Assembly: GCA_964519955.1 (NCBI GenBank)
Contig: CAZFLM010000007.1
Span: 77,378-141,377 of the forward strand
Source of the DNA: CAZFLM01 sp964519955
GTDB lineage: Bacteria > Armatimonadota > Chthonomonadetes > Chthonomonadales > CAJBBX01
Direction of reading: 5' to 3'
DNA: 64,000 bases
Shown here: piece after piece, positions 32,451 to 40,568 of the stretch
Numbering within the stretch: position 1 is the first letter of the stretch
Layout: the number at the start of each line of letters is the position of its first letter
Program-made: the position numbers and the translations under genes
Notes under the pieces: model-generated
The model's database searches: none
What the model saw: only the letters and a program-made list of their open reading frames with translations
Told to the model about the DNA's origin: nothing

Positions 32451-33212
32451 ATGAGCAGTGATACGCCCGGCGGCTCCCGCGAGACGCTGCGCGAGGGCTT
32501 CGCGGAGGTCCGCGACAAGATCGGCTCGGACATCTCGCGGTGGACCAAGGTGCGTCGAGCCATCTCCCTGGAGCGCCAGATCGACTGCGACGCGTGCTCG
32601 GGCGCCGGCAAGACGGCCTGCTCGGCATGCGCGGGCTCCGGCAAAGCGGCGGTGGCATCCGTCGCGGGCGAACCGACGCCTTGCGGCTCCTGCGGCGGCA
32701 CCGGGTCGTTCACGTGCGTCGAGTGTTCCGGCAAGGGCAGGGTCGACAACCCGCACCGCAAGCGCACGATCATCCTGGCATGGGTTGGCGTCGCCTGCTG
32801 GGCGCTCGTGTTCTTGCTCTTCTACATGCAGGAGCGCGACATCCTGCCCGGGTTCCGCGCCCAGGGCGGAGGCGCCATGGACTCGAGCCGCATCCACGGC
32901 GGCGGCATGCAGCGGCCGACCAACCTGACGCCGGGTGGCGGCGCACAGCAGCCGATGGGCGCGCCTGGCAGCGCACAGGCGCCTATGGGTGGCGGATCGC
33001 AGCAGCCCGTTGGCGGGGGCTATCAGGCGCCCGTGGGCGGAGGCTATCAAGCGCCGCGAGGCGGTGGGTACCAGGCGCCGGTGGGAGGCGGCATGCAGCA
33101 GCCCGTCGGGGGTGGCATGCAGCAGCCGGTGGGCGGAGGCTACCAGGCGCCGCGCGGGGGCGGATACCAGGCCCCACAAGGCGGGGGATACCAGCGGCCC
33201 GGCGGCTACTGA
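32451..33212 (+). CDS. DnaJ-type zinc-finger membrane protein with GGGYQAP repeats
   Basis: 253 residues. After a helical N-terminus, four CxxCxGxG-like motifs (CDACSGAG, CSACAGSG, CGSCGGTG, CVECSGKG; residues about 45-100) form a DnaJ central-domain zinc finger without a J domain. One membrane helix follows (TIILAWVGVACWALVFLLFYM), then a Gly-rich tail with repeated GGGYQAP, GGGMQQPV and GGSQQP units (about 165-250). It may tether a thiol or zinc-binding activity at the membrane, with the tail outside or disordered. Ribosome site GGAGGAA. It stands downstream of the prepilin gene (120 bases) and upstream of a lipoprotein-like gene. Function unknown. Confidence 0.82.
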   Translation: MSSDTPGGSRETLREGFAEVRDKIGSDISRWTKVRRAISLERQIDCDACSGAGKTACSACAGSGKAAVASVAGEPTPCGSCGGTGSFTCVECSGKGRVDNPHRKRTIILAWVGVACWALVFLLFYMQERDILPGFRAQGGGAMDSSRIHGGGMQRPTNLTPGGGAQQPMGAPGSAQAPMGGGSQQPVGGGYQAPVGGGYQAPRGGGYQAPVGGGMQQPVGGGMQQPVGGGYQAPRGGGYQAPQGGGYQRPGGY

Positions 33213-33298
33213 TAGCAGAGGCAATGCGGGATCGGCGGGGCGGGGGGAGCGTTTCCCTCCGCCTCGCTCGCAAGTAGGACATCCGAGCGAGGAACACC

Positions 33299-34015
33299 AT
33301 GCGAAGGACCAGTTGGCTGATCGTCGCCGCGTCGCTAGCGGCTGCAGCCTGCCCAGGCCAGCAGCGGGCCGCACAGACCCCGAAGCTCCCCGCGGGCTAC
33401 TCGGTGCCGCAGATCGCCCGCTCGCCAGACGGTCGCTACGGCGTGCTGGTGCCCGACCTGAAGCACTACGACTGGGCCAAGGAACAGAACAGGCTCGTCG
33501 ACCTGCGCACCGGGCGCGTCCTGGCCGTCATCCACGCACACAGCGGTGCCGTCGGCGCGAACCACGTGGACATCGAGAAGGGCAACTGGTCACCCGACGG
33601 CTCGCTGTTCCTCTGGCGCGTCGCCGGCAAGTGGTGCCCCACCGCCCTGGTGCTGCTCAAGGTCGATGGCGGCAAGGTCGCCTGGCAGCTCGACGTTCTC
33701 GATGCCGCCCAGCAGGCCATCCTCACGCGCACGAGGAAGGCCAAGCCGGGCAGCTACCGTGCGGCGGTGAAGCAGAACGAGGGCAACGGCCCCGTCTATC
33801 CGGACGGCTTCACGGTAGATGTGACGGTGAACGTCGAGCCGGGCCAGCCGCTGAAGCTCCCGCTGAAAGTGACCGCGACGCTCACCTCGAACCCGAAGAT
33901 GATCCCCGACTACCCGAAGGCCGCGCAGCTCGACTCGGTGCTAAGCGGTGCGGTATCGGCCGACGGCAAGTTCAGAGTAGCGGCGTTCTGCCTGACGAAG
34001 CCGCAGGAGGAGTAG
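33299..34015 (+). CDS. Uncharacterised exported protein with WD40-like start
   Basis: 238 residues. The signal WLIVAASLAAAACPG ends in a possible lipobox (AAAC). The mature start 'YSVPQIARSPDGRYGVLVPD' and 'GNWSPDGSLFLWRVAGKW' resemble propeller strands (SPDG motifs), but only two such units are seen, too few for a full propeller. A similar but larger protein occurs at 37189. GAGGAACACC before the ATG is a fair ribosome site. No function is proposed. Confidence 0.72.
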   Translation: MRRTSWLIVAASLAAAACPGQQRAAQTPKLPAGYSVPQIARSPDGRYGVLVPDLKHYDWAKEQNRLVDLRTGRVLAVIHAHSGAVGANHVDIEKGNWSPDGSLFLWRVAGKWCPTALVLLKVDGGKVAWQLDVLDAAQQAILTRTRKAKPGSYRAAVKQNEGNGPVYPDGFTVDVTVNVEPGQPLKLPLKVTATLTSNPKMIPDYPKAAQLDSVLSGAVSADGKFRVAAFCLTKPQEE

Positions 34016-34048
34016 GTCCGACGGACACTCCGTGGCGGAGGATCGCGT

Positions 34049-34243
34049 GTGAAGCGGAGGAAGCTAGTAGCGCATCTTCGGGCGAATGGATGCCGGCCGC
34101 TGCGCGAAGGCGGCCGGCACACTGTGTTCCTGAACCCCGCTGGTAACCTGACCGCCCCGGTGCCGCGGCATGCCGAGATCGCGCGCGGCCTCTCGATCAG
34201 GATATGCCGGGAACTCGGCGTTCCCGATCCGCCGAGCGCCTAG
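34049..34243 (+). CDS. hicA: HicA-family toxin
   Basis: 64 residues from a GTG with GGAGGATCGC upstream. HicA folds as a double-stranded-RNA-binding-like domain and cleaves mRNA. Visible features are an N-terminal KRRKLVAHLRANGCRPLREGG and the conserved histidine in GGRHTVFLNP, followed by 'VPRHAEIARGLSIRICRELGV', which fits the C-terminal helix. It lies 33 bases after the previous gene and may be read through from it. The partner hicB lies on the opposite strand, tail to tail, with the two stop codons in the palindrome CTAG. Activity depends on the His residue being in place, which it is. Confidence 0.88.
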   Translation: MKRRKLVAHLRANGCRPLREGGRHTVFLNPAGNLTAPVPRHAEIARGLSIRICRELGVPDPPSA

Positions 34244-34461
34244 CCGACCAGCGTCAGGGACTCGACTGACGCGCCGGCGCCAAGCTGCGCGAGCGCGAGT
34301 TGCCGCCGCGCTGCCATCAGTTCCCGCAACGCGTCCAGCACGTTCTCGCGCGCCTCCTCCTTCGTCCTCCCCTGGGAGAACGCACCAGGTACCTCCGGGA
34401 TCGTGGCGATCCACCAGCCGTCTTGGTCCTGGTCGTAGATGATGCTCAGTTCAGGCGTCAT
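34240..34461 (-). CDS. hicB: HicB-family antitoxin
   Basis: 73 residues. The opening 'LSIIYDQDQDGWWIATIPEVPGAFSQGRTKEEARENVLDAL' is the partial RNase H fold that neutralises HicA. No C-terminal DNA-binding domain (helix-turn-helix or ribbon-helix-helix) is present, as in short HicB proteins, so autoregulation by this protein is unlikely. GAGGGGGCAGCC precedes the ATG. It lies downstream of the GH127 gene on the same strand, with 56 bases between, so it may share that transcript. Its stop overlaps that of hicA by the CTAG tetranucleotide. Confidence 0.88.
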   Translation of the reverse strand: MTPELSIIYDQDQDGWWIATIPEVPGAFSQGRTKEEARENVLDALRELMAARRQLALAQLGAGASVESLTLVG

Positions 34462-34517
34462 ATGGCTGCCCCCTCAGGCCAATGATACAACAGATCCGCA
34501 CACTCGTCACGGCCGCT

Positions 34518-36992
34518 CTACTTCACCCGCCACTCCAGCACACCGCCGGACACGCCCGCCTGGAGTTGGACTTCCATCCGCAGCTTCGTCGTCTGCACCG
34601 CGTCGAAGGTCACCTCGTTGAACTGGTCCTTCGCCACCCCGAACTGCGAGGCGTTCGCCGCCGGCTTCCAGTCCTTGCCATCCCAGTAGAGCAGGCGCCA
34701 GGACGCCGGCACGCGGCACGAACCGACGCCCTCGTCGTCGAACCAGTAGACCGCGGCCGAGGACACCTTGCGCGCCTTGGGATAGGTCACCTGCAGCCAC
34801 TCGGCCTTGCCCAGGTGGTCCCACCACGTGAAGCGCGGGATGGACTGGTCGCCGGAGTTCGCCGGCACGATCCCGTCCATCGCGGCGTCCAGCGTGTCGG
34901 TGGTCCAGCAGTGCGACGCCTCCACCTTCGCGTCGGGCACCAGGGCGGCAACCCACTCGTTCGCGTCCGGACCATCGCCGATCTGCGGGAATGCGGACAG
35001 CCGCAGCCGGGCGCAGCCCATCGGGATCAGCTCCACGTCGACGGTCGGCTCGCTCGACTTGATCGGGCCGGCCTGCACCTCCTGGATGATGCCGTTCTTC
35101 TCCAGGCCCCAGCCGGGGATCTTCCTCGCCTTGGCCTTCAGCACGATGGGCGCGGCGTCCGGAGTGAATGGCTGCCCGGCGACCTCGCGCGTCGTTTTGG
35201 CCACCGTCACCGAGGCGGCGGGCTGCTCGGGGTCGATCACGAGGCCGTAGTTCCAGGCGGTCGTCGGGAAGACCCGATAGCCGGGCCACTTCGGGTCGTC
35301 GCCGTACTTGTCCCACTTCTCGCCGATCTTCAGCGAGTAGGTGAGGGGCCCCCGGTTGACGGACACCGTGTTGCGGTTCTGGTCCCATACGGTCGCCGTG
35401 ATGGCCATCGGCAGCGTCAGCACGACCATATCGCCCGCCTTCCACGTGCGGGTGTAGATCAGCCAGCCCTTCAGGTCGGCGGCTCCGCCGGCTCCGGCGA
35501 TCCGGCCGTTGATGGTGACCTTCGGCGCGGCGCACCAGCCGGGCACCCGCAGGTAGAGCGGGAACTCGGCGGGGCTCTCGGGATCGATGCTGAACGTCAC
35601 GGTGTCGCGGAACGGGTAGCCGGTCTTCTCGACGATGCGCACCTTCACCCCGGCCGCCGCCTTGGCGGTCACCTCGCACGGCGCGTAGAGCACCGCCGCC
35701 AGGCCGTTGTCTGGCGCGGCCATCCAGAGATGCTCCGTGTAGTAGGGCCAACCGAAGACCACGTTGTGCTGGCAGCAGCGGTACTGCGCGAACGGGGTGT
35801 AGGAGAACATGTCACCCCCGTTCTGGATCATCGGGGCTTTGCTCTTGCTGTCGAGCTGCGGCTGGTTCGGGCTGGTGAGGTAGTGCAGGCCCTTGAAGTC
35901 CGGCGTCTGCGCGGCGGGGAGCGAGTTGAACGCGGCATCCTCGCACCGGTCCGCCCAGATCGGGTCGCCGGTGATGGCCGTCAGCATCTCGCAGCTATAC
36001 ATCATCTCGACGATGGCGCACGTCTCGGCGCCCTGCCTCGGTCCCGTATAGCCCGGCCGCGCGTTCTCGTCAGCCCCGTAGAGCCCGCCCGGCACCTGGC
36101 CATACTCGCCGCGCATCGTCCGGTAGTTGCGCTCCGCCGCCTCCATGTCGAGCCCGTTGCGCGTCTGCTGGAACCACTGCGCGGGCTCTCGGAAGCACTG
36201 GGCGAAGTTGACGCCGTGGTAGCCGAACGGCATGATCCCCTTCACCCAGTCGTCCGTATGCTCGTGGTTCAACTTCGCCACGTCCAGCAGCCACGCCTCG
36301 CCGGTCTGGTTGTAGAGCCAGTGGATGATATCGAGGTTGTCGCCGCCGCGGATCTTCTGCCAGCTCCCGGGCAGCACGCGCTCGGCGGGCAAGGTCTGCA
36401 TCCACTTGAAGTAGCGCAGCATGAACGGGATGACGCGCTCGTCGCCGGTCGCCTCGTAGTGAGTGCGCAGCGCGTAGAGGGCCAGCATGTTCGGCCAGAG
36501 GTCGGGCGAGGCCAGGTTGCTCTCGGGGCCGAAGTAGCCGTCCGGCCGCTGCGACGCCAGGATCGCGTCGATCCACCTGCGCGCCTCGGTGATGATGGTC
36601 TTGTTGTCCAGCACATAGCCGAGGCTCGTGAACCCCTTGAGCCAGTACGGCAGCTCCTCCCAGCCGCTCTGCCCCGCGCCCTTCGGGTTCACCCAGGCGT
36701 TGTTCTCGAACTTGCACCAGGGGCTGATCTCGGTGAGCTTGCCGGACATGCCCTCCGCCATCAGGTCGAGCTGCCCCTTGAGCCAGCCCTGCGCGCGCAC
36801 GCTGCCCGTCGGCAGCTTGACGAGGGCGCTCGCCACGAGCGGCTGCCGGTTCGCCCTGTAGAGCGTGTTGGATGAGTTCCGTGACACGGTGGGCCTCGCG
36901 GTGAAGCGATAGTTGACCTGGGCGCCGGCCTGGCAGGCTGCGGCGATGGTCAGGACGATGACGAGCACCGCAATGCGACGGGCGATGGGCAT
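34518..36992 (-). CDS. GH127-family beta-L-arabinofuranosidase-like enzyme
   Basis: 824 residues. Signal IAVLVIVLTIAAACQAGA, with a Cys that may act as a lipobox. The (alpha/alpha)6 domain carries the GH127 metal/catalytic cysteine set: Glu323-x-Cys325 in AETCAIVEMM and Cys406-Cys407 in RCCQHN, corresponding to E338/C340 and C417/C418 of HypBA1 (a known zinc-cysteine enzyme). Beta domains and an F5/8-like C-terminal module ('WLQVTYPKARKVSSAAVYWFDDEG') follow. It probably removes L-arabinofuranose from plant-type polysaccharides. The ATG at 36992 has AGGAGG nine bases upstream; the longer reading to 37106 is rejected. It is divergent from the next gene. Confidence 0.93.
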   Translation of the reverse strand: MPIARRIAVLVIVLTIAAACQAGAQVNYRFTARPTVSRNSSNTLYRANRQPLVASALVKLPTGSVRAQGWLKGQLDLMAEGMSGKLTEISPWCKFENNAWVNPKGAGQSGWEELPYWLKGFTSLGYVLDNKTIITEARRWIDAILASQRPDGYFGPESNLASPDLWPNMLALYALRTHYEATGDERVIPFMLRYFKWMQTLPAERVLPGSWQKIRGGDNLDIIHWLYNQTGEAWLLDVAKLNHEHTDDWVKGIMPFGYHGVNFAQCFREPAQWFQQTRNGLDMEAAERNYRTMRGEYGQVPGGLYGADENARPGYTGPRQGAETCAIVEMMYSCEMLTAITGDPIWADRCEDAAFNSLPAAQTPDFKGLHYLTSPNQPQLDSKSKAPMIQNGGDMFSYTPFAQYRCCQHNVVFGWPYYTEHLWMAAPDNGLAAVLYAPCEVTAKAAAGVKVRIVEKTGYPFRDTVTFSIDPESPAEFPLYLRVPGWCAAPKVTINGRIAGAGGAADLKGWLIYTRTWKAGDMVVLTLPMAITATVWDQNRNTVSVNRGPLTYSLKIGEKWDKYGDDPKWPGYRVFPTTAWNYGLVIDPEQPAASVTVAKTTREVAGQPFTPDAAPIVLKAKARKIPGWGLEKNGIIQEVQAGPIKSSEPTVDVELIPMGCARLRLSAFPQIGDGPDANEWVAALVPDAKVEASHCWTTDTLDAAMDGIVPANSGDQSIPRFTWWDHLGKAEWLQVTYPKARKVSSAAVYWFDDEGVGSCRVPASWRLLYWDGKDWKPAANASQFGVAKDQFNEVTFDAVQTTKLRMEVQLQAGVSGGVLEWRVK

Positions 36993-37188
36993 GTGGGCGG
37001 ACCTCCTGTTGGCTTGCGACTGACTGTACGCCGAGAAGCAGGCGGTTCCCTGCAGGAGGAGGAGGCAGTGGAGCATCGGTGCCAAGGGAGAAGGAGGGAA
37101 CGCCACGAGCCGGAGCGAACGGAGATCGCAGTCCTACAACGCGTTCCATGGTGGCATCTGGTCGATACTCGCTGGCAGGAGGACTTCT

Positions 37189-38169
37189 ATGATCACCCGC
37201 AGACCGGTCGCGCGAACGCGAGCGGTCTGGCTGCTCGCCCTCGCCGGGTGCCTGCTCTGCCTCGCCAGCGCAGCCTCTGCAGACGACACGCTGATCGCGC
37301 GGGCCAAGCGCGTCTACAGCCCCATTGTCTGGGACAGCTACTTCTGGCTGACCGACACGAAGCTGCTGCTCTTCCGTGGCTCGCGGCCCGATGGCTACAC
37401 GTACATCATCCGCGACACCACAACCGGCCACGAGCGGGTTTCACGGGTGCTGACGAAGCACTACGAGGACTGGAACCACGACCACCCTACCGCCTCGCCA
37501 GATGGGAGGCGGCTGCTCTGGTACAACCCGGGAGACGACGGCGATCACGGGGTGGTGGCCGATCTGGCGACGAACCGCCGCACCGAGGCCCTCGTCGGCA
37601 ACTGCCACGAGCAGTCGTACTGGATGCCGGACAGCAGACGATGGCTCGACTGCACCGGCCTCCCCTACGGCACCGCGGCCATTCGCTGGGCCGATGCCCC
37701 GGATCGCAAGCGCACGATGCAGGTTCCCCCGCCTCTCCAGGAGTTGTGGGGCTCGTATAACACTCGGGTCGTCAGCAAGGACACGGTTGTCACAGTCGAG
37801 GCCACACCCTACCGTCACCCGACCGCTGTCGAGGTAGCAGTTGCCAGGCTGGCCAGCACGGTGCGGATGGTCCGGCACACCAAGTACCGCATTCGTCTGA
37901 CCGGCGAGGTGTATGGATACGACCTATCGCCGGACGGGAGGCGGATCGCATGGACGCTCACGTCGGACCTGCCGGGCGGGTGTCGCCGCTGCAGCGTGTG
38001 GATCACGAGCGTGGACGGAACCCACCGGCGCGAGGTGGGGCACGTGGACATCGAGCCGAAGGACAGTGACGACGGCAGGTTCGACGCGGTGGCTGCGGAG
38101 TGGCTGCCGAGCGGCAAGGGCCTGGGCCTGTGCTTCCGAGAGGCGCTCTACACGCTGCGGCTGAAGTGA
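37189..38169 (+). CDS. TolB/WD40-like exported propeller protein
   Basis: 326 residues. Signal VWLLALAGCLLCLASAASA. Blades of the TolB type: 'FWLTDTKLLLFRGSRPDGYTYIIRDTTTG', 'DHPTASPDGRRLLWYNPGDDGDHGVVADLATN', 'YDLSPDGRRIAWTLTSDLPGG' and 'AAEWLPSGKGLGLCF'. These are about four to five units, a partial or small propeller. Ribosome site AGGAGGAC precedes the ATG. It is divergent from the GH127 gene, with 196 bases between them. No catalytic role is suggested; such proteins often scaffold or bind polysaccharides. Confidence 0.78.
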   Translation: MITRRPVARTRAVWLLALAGCLLCLASAASADDTLIARAKRVYSPIVWDSYFWLTDTKLLLFRGSRPDGYTYIIRDTTTGHERVSRVLTKHYEDWNHDHPTASPDGRRLLWYNPGDDGDHGVVADLATNRRTEALVGNCHEQSYWMPDSRRWLDCTGLPYGTAAIRWADAPDRKRTMQVPPPLQELWGSYNTRVVSKDTVVTVEATPYRHPTAVEVAVARLASTVRMVRHTKYRIRLTGEVYGYDLSPDGRRIAWTLTSDLPGGCRRCSVWITSVDGTHRREVGHVDIEPKDSDDGRFDAVAAEWLPSGKGLGLCFREALYTLRLK

Positions 38170-38275
38170 GGCGGGCGCGACACGCTGCCGGCGCCCGACC
38201 CGGTGTCGGCAGCCCATCGGTGCAGCTCGTCCGGCTCAGGCATCCATGCCGTCTGTCGGACAAGCCCAACGGAGA

Positions 38276-38302
38276 GTGAGACGGGCGTCCGTGCCCGTCA
38301 TC
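38276..38302 (+). repeat. Dispersed intergenic repeat, divergent copy
   Basis: GTGAGACGGGCGTCCGTGCC then CGTCA, a shortened, diverged member of the 39-base repeat family between convergent genes. Confidence 0.55.
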
Positions 38303-38320
38303 GGCGCCGCGCCCCTGCCG

Positions 38321-39730
38321 CTACGGCAGGTTCGCCAGGGCGTACAGAGCGTGCGCGAAGATCTTGGCGCCCCGCACGTACGTCTCGATCGAGAGGCGCT
38401 CATCCGGCTCGTGCGCGGGGCCGTCGCCGCCGCCGGGGAAGCTGATGCCGTAGGCCAGGGCGTGGGGAATGGCCCGCGCGTAGGTGCCTCCGCCCATGGT
38501 GCGCGGCTCCGACTTGCCGTCGCCCGTCTCCATCCGGTAGACGCTCAGCAGCGTTTTGGCGGGCTCCTGGTCGAGTGGCACGTGCAGCGGGCGGCTATCC
38601 GACAGGCTGTCCAGAGTCCAGCCGGCCTTCTCGACCGTAGGCGTGATGCGGCTCGGCAGTTCGTCGGCCGACCAGGTGACCGGGTACCGGATGTTGTAGA
38701 CGATCCTCACCGACGCGCCCTCGCGCTCGAGGATGCCCAGGTTGCAGGTGAGCGGCCCTGCGACGCTGTCATGTCCCTCGATGCCCAGGCCCGATCCGCC
38801 GGCGTCGCCGGTGCGGATCACCCAGTCCAGCCACTCCTTCTCTGCCGGCAGGTCGAGAAGCCGCAGCGCGCGCGCCAGCCGTACGATGGCGTTGTCGCCC
38901 TCCTGAGGCGCGCTGCCGTGGGCCGACTTGCCCCGAGCCGTGATACGAAGCGCGCCGGCCTCGACCGTCACGCCGACGTTCTTGTCCCAGTGCCCCTGCA
39001 GCGTGGAGAGGGCCTCTAGGAGCGCCTCGGGCTTGCCCTCGATGACCGCCTCGGCGCCCTCGGGCACCATGTTGGACCGCAGACCGCCGCTCGCGCAGCG
39101 CAGCGTCAGCGCAGCGTCGGTACTGGCGACCGCCTTCGAGATGGCAGCGTTGGCGATGCCCTTCTCCGCGTAGATCAACGGGAAGCAGGCGTCGGGGGTG
39201 AACGCGTAGGCGGGCTTCTCCTTCTTGGCCACCTCCCAGTAGTGCCGGACGCAGCCGAAACCACTCTCCTCGTTGCACCCGAAGATGATGCGAACGCGGC
39301 GGCTCAGCGGCAAGCCGCACTCCATGATCGCCTTGGCGGCGAACAGCGCGGCGTAGGCCGGTCCCTTGTCGTCCTCGGCGCCTCGTGCGTAGATGTAGCC
39401 GTCGTGGATCTCGGCGCCGTAGGGTGGATGCGTCCAGCCGCCCCCCTCGGGCACGACATCGAGATGGCCGATCGCCGCCACCATCTCTGCGCCCTCGCCG
39501 AACTCCGCGTGGGCCGCGTGCCCATCGACGTCCTCGACGCTGAAGCCAAGCCTGCGACAGAGATCCAGCGTGTAGTCCAGGGCCTCGCGCACGGGCTTGC
39601 CGTAAGGTGCGTTCGGCCCGGCAGGCGGCTCCTGGAGGCTGGGTATGCGCAAGACTCCCTGTAGAGCCTCCACCATCTCGTCGCGGTGTTCGTCTATCCA
39701 GGTGTGGAGCAGTTGGATCTCATCGCTCAT
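38321..39730 (-). CDS. pepV: M20-family dipeptidase (PepV/Sapep type)
   Basis: 469 residues. A zinc metallopeptidase that cleaves short peptides in the cytoplasm. Metal and catalytic motifs: GHLDVVPEGGGW (His and Asp ligand/catalytic), YARGAEDDKGP (bridging Asp), 'CNEESGFGCVRHYW' (catalytic Glu pair) and, in the lid region, 'TARGKSAHGSAPQEGDNA'. The C-terminal 'RTMGGGTYARAIPHALAYGISFPG' matches PepV. The ATG at 39730 follows GAGGGACAACGC; an upstream in-frame ATG seven codons earlier is less well placed. It is transcribed alone, after a hairpin that ends the next gene. Identification as the PepV rather than another M20 branch is by motifs only. Confidence 0.93.
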   Translation of the reverse strand: MSDEIQLLHTWIDEHRDEMVEALQGVLRIPSLQEPPAGPNAPYGKPVREALDYTLDLCRRLGFSVEDVDGHAAHAEFGEGAEMVAAIGHLDVVPEGGGWTHPPYGAEIHDGYIYARGAEDDKGPAYAALFAAKAIMECGLPLSRRVRIIFGCNEESGFGCVRHYWEVAKKEKPAYAFTPDACFPLIYAEKGIANAAISKAVASTDAALTLRCASGGLRSNMVPEGAEAVIEGKPEALLEALSTLQGHWDKNVGVTVEAGALRITARGKSAHGSAPQEGDNAIVRLARALRLLDLPAEKEWLDWVIRTGDAGGSGLGIEGHDSVAGPLTCNLGILEREGASVRIVYNIRYPVTWSADELPSRITPTVEKAGWTLDSLSDSRPLHVPLDQEPAKTLLSVYRMETGDGKSEPRTMGGGTYARAIPHALAYGISFPGGGDGPAHEPDERLSIETYVRGAKIFAHALYALANLP

Positions 39731-39817
39731 GCGTTGTCCCTCGTCATGCAAGGCAGTTGCGGCAGAGCCGCCGCGGCTAGGTTCTCTCTGCTGGCGCCTC
39801 GAACCTGCCAGACGATC

Positions 39818-39852
39818 GAGAGGCCGGAGAGAATGATCCTCTCCGGCCTCTC
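39818..39852 (-). terminator. 14-bp perfect hairpin after a small gene
   Basis: GAGAGGCCGGAGAG pairs exactly with CTCTCCGGCCTCTC around AATGATC. On the minus strand it lies just past the stop of the 86-residue gene (39874) and before the peptidase gene. No T-run. Confidence 0.75.
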
Positions 39853-39873
39853 GCAGGATGTGCCCCGTATGGC

Positions 39874-40134
39874 CTAAACCAACGAGGGCGCCGCCGCGTC
39901 GCCGATGGGCCGTACCGCTCCCCAGCGATCGGGAATGCGATGCCTCACCTCCAGAGCGGTGTCAGGTTCCTCCCGTACGAACTCACGACAGATAAGAGCA
40001 ACCTTCTCGACAACCGCCCGCTTCATGGGATCGTCGGCGATTCTGGACATCATACAGACATCCAGGAGAGCCATCGCCTCCTCTTCCGTCAGTCGGAGGG
40101 CCTTCGACGCTGCCGGCGCGGCCTGGGTCTTCAT
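39874..40134 (-). CDS. Small acidic helical protein of unknown function
   Basis: 86 residues. Starts MKTQAAPAASKALRLTEEEAMALLDVCMMSRIADDPMKRAVVEKVALICREFV and ends with Gly/Ala/Pro-rich residues. Two amphipathic helices separated by a short turn are predicted; no known domain is recognised. GCAGGGGGGCATC precedes the ATG. The gene is flanked by its own -10-like element upstream and a perfect hairpin downstream, so it is probably a free-standing unit. It might be a regulator or an adaptor, but nothing in the sequence shows this. Confidence 0.65.
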   Translation of the reverse strand: MKTQAAPAASKALRLTEEEAMALLDVCMMSRIADDPMKRAVVEKVALICREFVREEPDTALEVRHRIPDRWGAVRPIGDAAAPSLV

Positions 40135-40220
40135 GATGCCCCCCTGCCGCACGCGATGGCAAGACGCCAGCACGTAATGTATTATTGCCTACCTCTATAG
40201 ACGCCGGACGCGCCGCCGTT

Positions 40221-40254
40221 TGTTCCCGGCCAACCGGGTGGCTGCCCGGGAACA
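40221..40254 (-). promoter_or_regulatory. Hairpin in the leader of the 86-residue gene
   Basis: TGTTCCCGG and CCGGGAACA pair over nine bases; the inner loop could add CCA/TGG pairs. It lies between the possible promoter (40281) and the ATG (40134) and could act as an attenuator or be a processed end. Confidence 0.4.
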
Positions 40255-40280
40255 GCGCGAAGCGCCGTGCGTCTTCTACC

Positions 40281-40286
40281 ATTATA
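40281..40286 (-). promoter_or_regulatory. Possible -10 element of the 86-residue gene
   Basis: TATAAT on the minus strand; a weak -35 (TCAACC) lies 17 bases upstream, overlapping the tRNA promoter's TTGACA on the other strand. The two promoters would therefore be divergent and overlapping. Confidence 0.4.
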
Positions 40287-40305
40287 GGCTAGATTCAGCT
40301 CCGGG

Positions 40306-40335
40306 TTGACACCAAACTGGCTCAGAACCCATAAT
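40306..40335 (+). promoter_or_regulatory. Promoter of tRNA-Pro
   Basis: TTGACA (40306-40311), 18 bases, CATAAT (40330-40335). The tRNA begins 12 bases later, at 40348. Confidence 0.8.
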
Positions 40336-40347
40336 CAGTCTGTTCTG

Positions 40348-40424
40348 CGGGGTGTAGCGCAGCCCGGTAGCGCACTCGCTTTGGGAGCGAGTGGTCGCCG
40401 GTTCGAATCCGGCCACCCCGACCA
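40348..40424 (+). tRNA. tRNA-Pro, anticodon UGG
   Basis: 77 bases including encoded CCA. Acceptor stem CGGGGTG/CACCCCG, D stem GCGC/GCGC with loop AGCCCGGTA, anticodon stem CTCGC/GCGAG with loop TTTGGGA (anticodon TGG), variable TGGTC, T stem GCCGG/CCGGC with TTCGAAT. All stems pair. It is charged with proline and reads CCN codons. No integrase or truncated tRNA copy is seen beside it. Confidence 0.97.
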
Positions 40425-40443
40425 ACTACCGATCTCGCGATAG

Positions 40444-40465
40444 CAGGCGCCCTTCGGGGCGCCTG
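40444..40465 (+). terminator. Hairpin terminator after the tRNA
   Basis: CAGGCGCCC-TTCG-GGGCGCCTG: nine pairs closed by a stable TTCG tetraloop, 19 bases after the tRNA end. The downstream bases are TTGCCG, not a T-run. Confidence 0.8.
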
Positions 40466-40568
40466 TTGCCGTCTCGCGCGAAACCGCGCGACACAAGGAA
40501 ACGTCAGGGATTCCGCAGAATAGCCCGGTGCGCCGGCGCAAAGCGGCCGGCAGGTTCCGGAGGTCCAG

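Noticed and set aside
34482..36875. A long plus-strand frame across the GH127 gene
   Set aside because: Antisense to the clear GH127 catalytic motifs.
40348..40424. Integration site of a genomic island at tRNA-Pro
   Set aside because: No integrase gene, no direct repeat of the tRNA 3' end within the window.
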